From: Teratosphaeria epicoccoides
Lineage: Eukaryota > Ascomycota > Dothideomycetes > Mycosphaerellales > Teratosphaeriaceae
Reading direction: 5' to 3'
Length of the DNA: 64,000 nucleotides
NCBI GenBank assembly: GCA_021401465.1
Contig: JADDMT010000042.1
Location: forward strand, 212,210-276,209
The translations under genes and the position numbers were made by a program. This document shows, in pieces, positions 32,864 through 42,414 of the stretch; the stretch's first letter is position 1; each line of letters starts with the position of its first letter. The notes beneath the pieces were generated by a model, which ran no database searches, was not told the origin of the DNA, and saw only the letters and a program-made list of their open reading frames with translations.

Positions 32864-35367
32864 CAGTCCTGCAGATAGACCACCAAGGGGGAGGTGGGAT
32901 ATGGTGAGGCATACTGCGCTCAGTTACGCCAGCGACGTGATCACGTTTGCATGGTCACAGTCGAACAGGGTCTGTGGCAAGCGCCTCCAGAAGGTAGACC
33001 CAGACTCTCGACTGGTGGCCGACGAGGAAGCTGAAGGGAACCAGGCAAGATACGTCGAGTTGTGGATAATACTCGTGACCATTCGGAGAGTCTTCTCATG
33101 ATTCTGCGCATTCGTCGCGCTTCACGTGAGGTTCTCGCCATCATTCGAGCACGGTCGATCCAACCAACCCAAGTTCATGCATTGTTAGCGACGTTTCATA
33201 AAGCTTCCGACAGTTCAGACCGTGATAGAGGACCGCTAATCCAAAGATATGGCCCGGAAATGGTCAGGAACTGGAAAACTTTCCAAGGCAGGACCGAATG
33301 AAACATGGAGCTTTTTGCAAGGTAGCCGGTTGGATTCTAACGAGTGTGCTGCGTATATCTAGCTTTGGCTGGTAGAATAGGTAGTCCGTAACTATTGTAG
33401 TAGTCAGCTACCGTAGTCACTGGTCAGACACTACAGCTGCCCTCAGTTTCGGCCGATTGAGCATGGTATATCTTGTTGCCAAGGCACTCTCATAGTGGCG
33501 ATACAGAGACATAGAAGTGACGTTAGCTGTATTATGCATTTCCTTTCCGAGAAGGAACAAAAGTCTCGCAGGCGGAAGACGTCCGACCGTTTGGCAAGCT
33601 TGCACAAGCCGTGGTAATCCGAAGACAAGGTTCGGTTGATTCTAGGCGGTGGAATCGGTAGGTTATCTAGACGTTTGCCCGGAGGGTTGGAGAGATTCCT
33701 CTGGAAGGACTGGCCGCGTCGTAATGATACCGGGATGAGCCACTTCGACGCTTTGAGAGGGCGGTGCTTGCGAGAATCGGCTCTAGGTGACGGCACTCTG
33801 GTCACTGAGCAGCGACTACTACAAGGATGGCCGCGAGGGTTTGCGTTCCATGGTGATCCACGAGGTTTTCACGACCCCAAGTATTAGAAGGATAGTAGGC
33901 TTGCTGGCAGGACGCAATAGTGCCGAGTGCCGAGTCAATGTCTTTTACCGTCGATATGCAGCGAATTCGCCAGTAGTGCTTAGCCGGAAAGGCGTAAATG
34001 GATCACGTCGAGGACCTCATTAGTGAACAATTTTTGGTCAAGAGGGAGCGCTTCTTTGCTATACTTTGAGGGAGGGTCCCAAAGAGATCGTGAATCCAAG
34101 GAAAACTCCATCTCAACATGTACCGGCTGTGCCGAGGAATGTCGTCAGATAGTCCTTAGACATCCAATCCCAGAACGCTGTCAGCAGTGAGATCGCTCGC
34201 CATGCTGACTCTGGCTGGTCTGCCGATGTGGAAACTGTCTTCGAGTATACTTCTCCGGACACACATCGACGGAGTGTCTAAGGGATGAATTCTCAGACAG
34301 CTCAAGTGACTGCTGCTCTACGCAACTCGTTCGTAGCTCCTACCGCGAAAGCAGTTGAGTGTCGAAGACTGTATCAGTCGATTGTCACAATGAGCTCGAA
34401 GGCTGTATCCAGACAATAAGAGCTGCATTCTACAAGAGATCGAAGGGGCCTTCGTTCGTGAACTTGGATGTGCGCTAATAGTGAATCAAAGCAGCGGACC
34501 GATGGAGAGAGGTAGTACGCATCAAAGCCAACTTGAACAAAAAGATCGACAGACCAAAACACATACAGGGTTTTATAACGCTGGTGTCAGGGATGAAGAG
34601 AGTGGGATTCGAACCCACCTGCCAACCACGATTAGCTAACATGCGTGGATAGACCAATATATCGTTTTACGAACGCCATTTCTGACTGCCGTATAACCGA
34701 CATCATTTGATATCGTCCTTAAGACAGCGCCTTAGACCGCTCGGCCTAGATGGGTTATTAGTCCAAGGCGCAAACATGGAGGTGATCGAGCCAACGCACC
34801 ATCTCTCCTTTGATTGGTTGACAGCTTGCACTGTTCAAAATAAAATATAGAGCTACCTAGAAGAGTGGCTGCCACCGGCGGTCTACTGGAACCACAGCAG
34901 CGGGTCATGTTCTGCGAGGGTCGAGGCTGCGTGAGTTCGGTCCACGTACAGGCGTAATGAGCACAATCTGCATATGATAAGATGAGCTTTGAATGGACTG
35001 TCATTGGTTACAGTTGTCCATGGAAGAAGGGTCTGTCCGTGATGGCCCTCGAATTCTGCGGACACCCTCCCCACACTGTCAGATCTGTTACATAGCGGCG
35101 ACATTCGACACGTCATGGAAGGTCGAGGAATTTACAAGAGCAAGCTTTTCGATTGTGCCCTGAGTCAACAGCTGGAACATTGAACGGCATGAACGGGACA
35201 CATCGGTCAACAAGCTGACATCGACGTGTGATAATTGACAGCGCCGTTAAGTCCATTCAGATCATTCTGGCATCACCCATACCCAAGTATGTTCTGACCA
35301 CGAGCCAGCCATTTCTCTCTCCATGACATCCATCACAGGTCGGCATTGAGCAAACACATCAAGCGTT
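32864..35367. other. Gene-poor intergenic stretch
   Basis: About 2.5 kb without a supported protein gene. Open frames reach only about 120 codons (33443-33805, minus) and show no domain. The one structured element is the tRNA-like sequence at 34594-34756. No terminal repeats or transposase-like frames were recognised; decayed mobile DNA is possible but not shown. Confidence 0.5.
34594..34756 (-). pseudogene. Degenerate tRNA-Leu-like element with A and B boxes
   Basis: Read on the minus strand, GGCCGAGCGGTCTAAGGCGC (34728-34747) is a class II D-arm/A-box as in tRNA-Leu. It is followed by CTGTCTTAAGG, an anticodon-arm-like stretch (AAG or TAA anticodon). At the other end GTGGG-TTCGAAT-CCCAC (34602-34618) is a perfect T-arm with B box. 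The anticodon-like arm and T-arm are over 80 nt apart, needing an intron plus a long variable arm. A CCACG/CGTGG hairpin near 34625-34650 could be that arm. The 3' acceptor strand (TCTCTTC) does not pair with the sequence 5' of the D-arm, so the gene looks degenerate. It might still bind TFIIIC. Confidence 0.5.
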
Positions 35368-37159
35368 CTACAACTTCGCAGCCGGGGTCTTCTCGCCTGC
35401 CTGCGTAATCTCGTTATACAATAGCCTGCAAAGTTCGTCAGTGTCACATCCTCAATCACCAACGATAGAGCCCACTTACGAAGTCAAGAACTCAGCATAA
35501 TCCTCACCCGTGACCTGCGTCGAGAAGTACTTCGCAGCCAACTGGTACTTGTTCCCCTTGGGACCCTTCTCCTCCAACTCGTTCGCCTGTTCCTGCAGCA
35601 GCTTCAGCGAGTACGACTTGTCAATCTTCTTGCCCTCCGCAGTCGTCATGCCGTGCTTGACCCACTGCCACAGCTGACTCCTCGACACCTCAGCGGTAGC
35701 CGCGTCCTCCATCAAGTAGTTGATCGGCACACATCCGACGCCACGGAGCCAACCCTCCATGTATCCAAGACCGATGTTCAAGTTCTTCCTAATGCCGTCC
35801 TCGGTGATCTTGCCTGGCACGTTCATGTTGAGCAGATCGTTGCCGGAGATGTGCACGTCTTCCCTGCGGACGTGCATCTGGTTGGCAGTCGGCATGTGTG
35901 TGTTGAACACGTCCGCTGCGATCGGCGCGAGAGCTGGATGAGCGACCCAGGTACCGTCGTGGCCAGCACGGACTTCTCTCAGCTTGTCGGCCCGCACGCC
36001 CTCCATCGCCTTGTCGTTCGCCGTCTTGTCGTCCTTGATCGGGATCTGTGCCGCCATGCCACCCATAGCGTGCACACCACGCTTGTGGCAGGTCTGAATC
36101 AGAAGCTTGACGTAAGCATCCATGAATGGCACGGTCATGGTCACAGCAGAGCGGTCGGGCAGCACGAAGTTCGGGTTCTGACGGAAGCGCTTGATGACGG
36201 AGAAGATGTAGTCCCAGCGACCGCAGTTGAGGCCGGCAGAGTGTTCGCGGAGCTCGTAGATAATCTCGTCCATCTCGAACGCAGCCGGAATGGTTTCAAT
36301 GAGGACGGTACCACGAATGGTGCCACGGCGCATGCCGATGTAGTCTTGCGCAAGGTTGAAGACGTCGTTCCAGAGCCTGGCCTCGAGGTGCGACTCCATC
36401 TTCGGGAGGTAGAAGTATGGGCCGGTGCCGCGAGAGACGAGCTCCTCAGCGTTGTGGAAGAAGTAGAGACCGAAGTCAAAGAGTGACCCAGAGATTGGCT
36501 CGCCGTCAACAGTGAAGTGCTTCTCCTCCAGGTGCCATCCACGCGCACGAGCGATCAGGGTTGGAAGAACACGGTCAGTGCGCAGCTTGTATTCCTTCTC
36601 GCCTTGCTTGAAGTCGACCTGCTTGCGGATGGCGTCGTAAAGATTCAACTGGCCGTTGATCATGTTGTCCCAAGTCGGGGCGGAGGAGTCTAGAACAACC
36701 TCAGTCAGCCTCCTGCTGTCGCTGTACACAGAGACCTTCACTCTTACCCTCGAAATCAGCCATGTAAGTCCAGACATCACTGTTCAGCGCATTCACCACC
36801 ATCTTCCTGTCAGTGGGACCAGTGATCTCAATTCTGCGGTCCACGAGGCCTGGCGCTGGCGGCGGGCCTCTCCATGTTGGGTTCTCGCGAATGTGCTTGG
36901 TTTCTGGCAGAAAGTCGAGAACATTGCCCTTGTCGAGCTCGGCCTGGCGGATCTGGCGGCGCTGCAGCAACTGCTTGCGCCTCTCGTTAAAAGTTCTGTG
37001 GAGGACAGCAAGGAAGACGGTAGCATCTTTGTTTAAGATCTTGGAGGTATTATCATTGAGAGCGCCCAAGATGTTGACGTCCTTGAGGACTTGCTCCTTG
37101 TGGACAGGGCCAGTTTGGCGACCTGCCTGGCGGCCGGTCTGTGTATGGCTATGCGACAT
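35368..37159 (-). CDS. acuE: Malate synthase, glyoxylate cycle, with C-terminal PTS1
   Basis: Exons 37159-36748, 36689-35480 and 35425-35368 give 559 aa. Introns are 58 and 54 nt, the second with GTAAGT, CACTGACG and TTTGCAG. The protein covers the full malate synthase fold: exon 1 includes [16 protein letters not shown] and exon 2 [20 protein letters not shown]. The family signature [16 protein letters not shown] is near residue 290. It condenses acetyl-CoA and glyoxylate to malate. The last exon encodes only 19 codons and ends in AKL, a peroxisomal targeting signal type 1; without it the frame stops at 35476 as ...EFLTS. The equivalent Aspergillus gene is acuE, and the symbol is used on that basis. 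Expression is normally induced by acetate or fatty acids; I did not identify specific upstream sites. Confidence 0.95.
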
Positions 37160-38142
37160 GTTGCTTCTAATGGATCACTCTTGCTCTGACCAATGCCGGC
37201 GTGCTTATCTCCCGTCGGTTGTAGCCCAAATGACGAAGATATGGTTGTAAATGTAGAGGGGGAGGAGCAAAGGACTGTGATCACACTCGCCTACCTTTAA
37301 TAGAGCATGTCGTCAGAGCGTAGACCTGGACACTGCGGTCACTACGGACCGCCCAGTGCTTCACTCGCTCTACCGAGGATCTGCTGCGGCTGTTGCGAAC
37401 GTCGACGAACTCTGCCGTCATTCGGGTCGGCTTAGTGGAGCTTCCGAGCTGCGCGTGAAAATCTGGGGAAAGCAAGCATGGCGATAGTCATCACGTCCGC
37501 TCCGATACTCTATCTTTGTTTTGATCGATGTCATCGCAGCATGAAGATTTTGACCAGAACATACGATATACAGACTGTTTCTAGGCTTCTGCAGCGAGAT
37601 GCTGATTATCGACGCTGCGGCTCGAATGGAATACAATACAGACTGGAAACCACCAAATCTGGGTCTGATATCGGGCAGGACGGTCAGCATTTGGCCGAGG
37701 CATCCGCAGCAGCCGCACCAGAGATCAATGCCGACGTGTCGACACGTAGCAACGAACAGAGCTGGCACCTCTCCGTGGTCACCATCAGGATGACAGTGTA
37801 GCGAGGCATTATGGTCGTTTGGCTGCAGACAAGCCTTCTTGTATTGGGATGGCAAACTGTTGACCGTTCTCGTGGAATCGATTCAAGAGCCTGATGGTGG
37901 ACATCACACCTTTGCGATGTATACTCGCTATGTACGCTTCAGAACGATCATTTCTGTGGCTCCCCCGCAACCGCGAACCTGCCACATTACCTTTGGGACA
38001 CGCGCGGTCATACTGCTCACCACCACACGGCATTGGTCCAGAACAGTGCGACCAGGTAGAATAGCAGCCCTGCCATCTCAAACCAGCTCGTCTCCAATCC
38101 CACACACCACATCGCCCTCCGGTAGCAGCACTGTTCGCCAAG
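37160..38142. other. Malate synthase upstream region
   Basis: About 1 kb between the malate synthase start and the stop of the neighbouring minus-strand gene. It should include the malate synthase promoter. Short ORFs here carry no recognisable domain. Confidence 0.55.
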
Positions 38143-38752
38143 CTACAACGCCCACGTACTCTCACCCTCCCGCTGACTCCCGTGATCCAACGCATCCGCC
38201 TCTTTCCTCAGCACATCCGCCCTGAATTTCCTAAATGCATTCTGTATCCTCTCCCTACTCTCTCGGTCCCGGTTGATAATGCTCCTCGCTCTGAAGGTGC
38301 CCGTCAACAAACCCGTCTCACCGCCAAAGAACAATCCGCCAGCGCCCAACAGGCTGTACGTAGCCACGTCACCAATGGTAGATGGCTTCAGGAACGATGT
38401 GATGTCAGGTAGAGGCTCAGTACGGCCGCTGGCGAACTGGATGGCGGTCGGTTGCTCGCTGGCGCGAAAGGCATTGAACAGTTGCGCGCGGTTGGCACGG
38501 ACGCGGTAGGCAAGGAAGATGCCAAGGGCAATGCCGCAGAGGGAGCCGACGGTGGTATGGGTGCTGACAGTGCTGGCGGCCTTCTGAAGAGCATCTCGAT
38601 CGGATTGCTGGAGACTGCATGTCCATCAATACTCCTGCTATGCGTCTGACAGGCACCTATGCCTACTCATGCTGCAGATGCTGCTCTGCCAGCTTTGCAA
38701 GATCGGGTCCCAACCCGCCTTTGCGGAGAGCTGCTACTGAGTCTGCCGACAT
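38143..38752 (-). CDS. Small conserved-looking two-TM membrane protein
   Basis: Exons 38752-38667 and 38614-38143 give 185 aa; the 52-nt intron has GTAGGC and TGCAG borders and no strong branch site. The protein starts MSADSVAALRKGGLGPDLA. It has a first hydrophobic segment near residues 47-65 (TVGSLCGIALGIFLAYRV), a soluble middle and a second near 112-132 (TYSLLGAGGLFFGGETGLL). It ends in a charged, helical tail rich in Arg, Glu and Asp. The composition and two Gly-rich helices would fit a mitochondrial or ER membrane protein, but no family is recognised and function is unknown. An unspliced reading would stop after 29 residues. Confidence 0.7.
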
Positions 38753-39233
38753 GTTTAGTGAATATGCTTCTGCTGATAATCTCAATTGATTGATCCTTTG
38801 CCCTGTTCTGACTATGGCGGATGAGATACAGCAGGATGCTGTGTCTCAGAGTGGGAGTGACGAGGAAGGCCCATCATCTTCGACACGGCACCTGCTGACT
38901 TACCCGCTTAAGCATCCAAGACGGTGATTGCCACTTGTGTCACGCGCCCGAGCTCCGCACCTTCCAGACTGCTGTGGCGTGCAAGTCTCATTGCGTCATC
39001 GTCGTCATTGGCCGAAGGGAAGAACGTTGATGCGGGCAGCCACGCGCCTTCCACGTTCCCTCGGTTGCACTTGACCTTCAAGCCTCGTTGGCCTCTCTCC
39101 CTCTGTCAATCGGTGATGCTCATTTCTTACGACCCTGGAAGGTGCCATGTGGCCATGCGGTTGCGTCTTCACCATGCATGACTTTACCCGAGCTTGCCCT
39201 GAGTAGATCCTCCATCTGTAAGTACACCACAAC
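38753..39233. other. Divergent intergenic region
   Basis: About 480 nt lie between the divergent starts of the two-TM protein and the O-methyltransferase. A 37-codon plus-strand ORF from 38814 looks weakly coding but could not be linked to an exon chain. Otherwise promoter sequence. Confidence 0.5.
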
Positions 39234-40010
39234 ATGAACCGCACCATGTCTCGCCACAACCCAATCCCACAACACGAGACGGCCACAGAGGACCACCCAA
39301 ACCCACATCTCCGCTGGGAGCAGGATCCTCGCTGGACCGCAGTAGACCAATACGCACTCTCCCACCTCTTTCCGCCCGGCTCACCCTATCACTCAGCACT
39401 CCAATATGCCAGAGAGCAAGCCGGCGCCGCCGGACTTCGCAGCATTGAGGTGTCTGCGCTGCAAGGGAGATTTCTGAGGATGCAATGCATGCTCCTCAAG
39501 GCCACCAACATTCTCGAGGTTGGCACATTGGGAGGCTACAGCTCGATTATCCTTGCTTCGAGTAATCCAGAAGCGAAGGTGACGACCATTGAGATCGAGG
39601 GAAAGAACAAAGCTGTGGCTGAGAAAGCTATTGCTAATGCTGGCTTGAGTGATCGAATCAACGTCCTTCTTGGAGCTGGTGTGGACGTACTGCCCAGATT
39701 GCAGAAGGAAATTGAAGCTGGCCAGAGGCAGAAGTTTAGATTCGTGTTTATCGATGCTGACAAGGAGAATGGGCTGAGCTATCTGAAGGCGGCGATCTCG
39801 ATGTGCGAGCCTGGATCGCTGATCGTGGTCGACAATGTTGTCAGGAAGGGCAGCCTGGCAGATGGGAAGATTGCCGAGTGGGACTCGAAGACTGCTGGAA
39901 GCAGGTCTGTGGTCGAAGGTGCTGGGAAGGATGACAGGATCGACAGCACGCTGTTGCAGACCGTGGGAGAGAAGAATTACGATGGATTCTTGCTGTGCTA
40001 CGTGAAGTGA
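39234..40010 (+). CDS. Class I SAM-dependent O-methyltransferase (Methyltransf_3 type)
   Basis: A single exon encodes 258 aa; the ATG at 39246 (MSRHNPIPQ) is an equally good start. The fold is that of caffeoyl-CoA/catechol O-methyltransferases: motif I ILEVGTLGGYSSI, the acidic ribose-binding strand VTTIEIEGKN, and FVFIDADKENGLSYL with the metal-binding Asp. LIVVDNVVRKG follows and the protein ends DGFLLCYVK. These are Mg-dependent small-molecule methyltransferases using a catechol-type substrate. In fungi, similar stand-alone genes are common and most have no assigned substrate. No polyketide synthase, peptide synthetase or other biosynthetic gene lies nearby, so a secondary-metabolite cluster is not supported. 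Confidence 0.9.
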   Translation: MNRTMSRHNPIPQHETATEDHPNPHLRWEQDPRWTAVDQYALSHLFPPGSPYHSALQYAREQAGAAGLRSIEVSALQGRFLRMQCMLLKATNILEVGTLGGYSSIILASSNPEAKVTTIEIEGKNKAVAEKAIANAGLSDRINVLLGAGVDVLPRLQKEIEAGQRQKFRFVFIDADKENGLSYLKAAISMCEPGSLIVVDNVVRKGSLADGKIAEWDSKTAGSRSVVEGAGKDDRIDSTLLQTVGEKNYDGFLLCYVK

Positions 40011-42414
40011 TTCGGTACAGCAACGATTTTAAGCTGTCCAACAAACCTGCTCCATACCGCCAAACGCCCTGATGTCACCGCCTTCGCCGTGAAGAGCACG
40101 TCACTTTCAATCAATAGCCGGCATAGTGTACTGAGCACTCAGTGCCCGGCCCCCGAGGTACATGTAGTCCGCTCGCGCTTCAAGCTCACGGCTTTGTCCA
40201 TGAGGTCACTGATGGTGATACTGGTCTCGAAGTTGAAAGTGTCATGCGTGTGCACATCGCTCCAGCAACGATCGATCTCTACCTCCATCTCGTGGACGGG
40301 CAGATCACAGATCAACATCTTCCTGCCTTGCTTGCCCACCTTGAGCGCAATAATCTGACGGCCCCTGCCCATTGCCCGCCGAGTTCCATTCTCAGCTCGA
40401 TTGCATGAAATGAAGAAGACATGCGAGAGGCAAGACTCTTTCACCGACATTTACTTGAACGCTTTCACGAGCATCTGGTTGCTGGGTTGTGCCTCGGACC
40501 TGAACACGGGTCTGCGTTGTGGATGGAGATCTGCTCTGCTGCATGCGTGCTCGAGCTTTGCATCGAGGAGATTTTGCGGCCGAGTAGATTCACAAGGTTG
40601 CTTGCTGCTCAACAATGGCACATGGAAACTAGACAACGTCAGAGCACTTAGTGTTATCTGCTACTGTGCTGCGTTTCACTTGAAGCTCGTGAGCAAGCAG
40701 ATGCATTTCGAGTGAATGCCCATTTATGTTCGAAAGGGCTATTGCCGGCGATTCGATGTCAGCAGTACAGTTCGAGGGAGAGATGTCTTTCGCATGCCGC
40801 ACAATCGGCAGATCTCTTGAAGTACTGTAGGATGTCCAATATATCGGCGTCATCGGAGCCTTTCTTGCCAAAAAAGTGCGTGGACCGTCGAGGTCTCTGG
40901 ACGATCAGCCAATACAGCGCACCATCTTGATAGAGTGATCGTGGTGCCATCTCATGAGACACTGCGTAGGCGAAGTACTGGTCCACGATGGTCTATGACC
41001 AGTGTGCCTTGGGCACCTGCTATGAGAAGAGTCATCGATACCATCTCATTGGCCCAGGCTGCTAGCACTGCCCAGCCGATTCATTTTTCACCACCAAAGG
41101 CAAGGTGGAAAATGATGTGTTCATCATGATTTGACTGCATTCCGGTGCGAGGCAGAGCGGTGCGGAGGCTCCGAGATGAGCGCAAGACCTCGGGTACGCT
41201 ACTCGACTAGAGACACAAGGCGGCAGACGATCTTTAGAAGAGGCATTGGCACCTCGTGAATCACCTTATCAGGAAAGTCGCGTGGGCGGAGGGCGTATCA
41301 AGCCTGTCCTATCTTCTAGAAGACTGAAAGCTTCGTCGGGGCGCGTCGACGCCGCTTAGCGGCTGTTCGTGCCTGTCATACGGCATGCCAGAAGATCTCT
41401 TGGTAGACATGCGCAGTGGCTGACTATCTGGAATCATCCTTTGTGCCAGCCATCATGCTGAGATTCGAGGTGATAGCCACAAGCATTTGGAGGCCGCGAT
41501 GGCACCTCGCAAAAAGAGCAGTAAGCATGCACACATGCGATGGGGATTCATGCTAGTACAAAGTCCTGTGGATCATCCAAAGCTCAGTAATTGCACGTCT
41601 GCACAGTCTTTTGGGCGGCAAGACGGGCGCATGATCATCAGGAGGCGGTTGCAAGGACACGCTCATGAGGTAATCATTGGAAGCTCCTCTGCAGCGGCGC
41701 GAGAGCCTTTGCAACCTCGCACATGACGATGGGATGTCAGTGGTTCGCGGCGCTTCCGAGAGGGGAGCTCCAAACTCGTACCGTCGTCACGGGAGCGAAT
41801 GCGGTTCGCAGAGAGTTAAGGATCCGATGTCGAGTTGCAGATGCCAATGCTTCCACCCTGTGGCGCAGCTGGTTTGTTCGAGATGCTGCTCGTGTGCAAG
41901 ATCAAGCGTCGAGCTATCTGTGGCAGTTCCTGGGCATCAGCCGCGATTGATCCTGGCTGGGCCATGAGAGTATGCCGGATCGATATGCCATGCGAATGCT
42001 AGAGAATGCGTCAGGATGATAAGCATGGACATGGGTGTCCGTGGCCTTTCGCGGTTCGAGGAGGCGATGGCTGGCAGATCGGCTACGCGCATCTTCTGAC
42101 ACAGCAAATCGCGATATGTAGCCGCTAAGACAATTCCTCCGCATTCGAGAACGGAGTAGATGCAGTTTCAAGGCGCAGCTATTGGCGGTGGATGGGGCGC
42201 CACGGGCAAAAATACGCCGGTGTGCGGGACTGAGCTGGCGTAAAGGTGGAGGGGCTCCATGCAGGGCTGCCAACGGCTGTGATGCTTGGTTGCCTGTGAG
42301 AAGACATGTCCCAAAACTGCTAAAGCTGGCGTCCATGTCTCTATTCTGAAGGTTCGTTGTGTGTCTGGGCGATTGCGTCCTTGGTCCGTGTCGGGAGAGG
42401 CTGGCTAGAATCCC
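40011..42414. other. Intergenic, no supported gene
   Basis: This 2.4-kb stretch lies between the O-methyltransferase and the Zn2Cys6 regulator. Several 75-140-codon ORFs on both strands (for example 40139-40450 minus and 41914-42336 minus) show no domain, signal peptide or splice chain. It probably holds a long promoter and 5' leader for the regulator. Confidence 0.5.

Noticed and set aside
32864..35367. Decayed transposable element
   Set aside because: No terminal repeats, target duplications or transposase/reverse transcriptase remnants were recognised by eye.
35653..36486. 277-codon plus-strand ORF
   Set aside because: Antisense shadow of malate synthase.
38814..39010. MADEIQQDAVSQSGSDEEG small ORF with a possible downstream exon giving Cys/His-rich sequence
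   Set aside because: Short, only 37 codons before a stop, and no convincing splice chain; a BTB-like resemblance in another frame was too weak to report.
40139..40715. Overlapping ORFs of about 100 codons on both strands
   Set aside because: No domain or splice pattern; each is explained as chance open frame.
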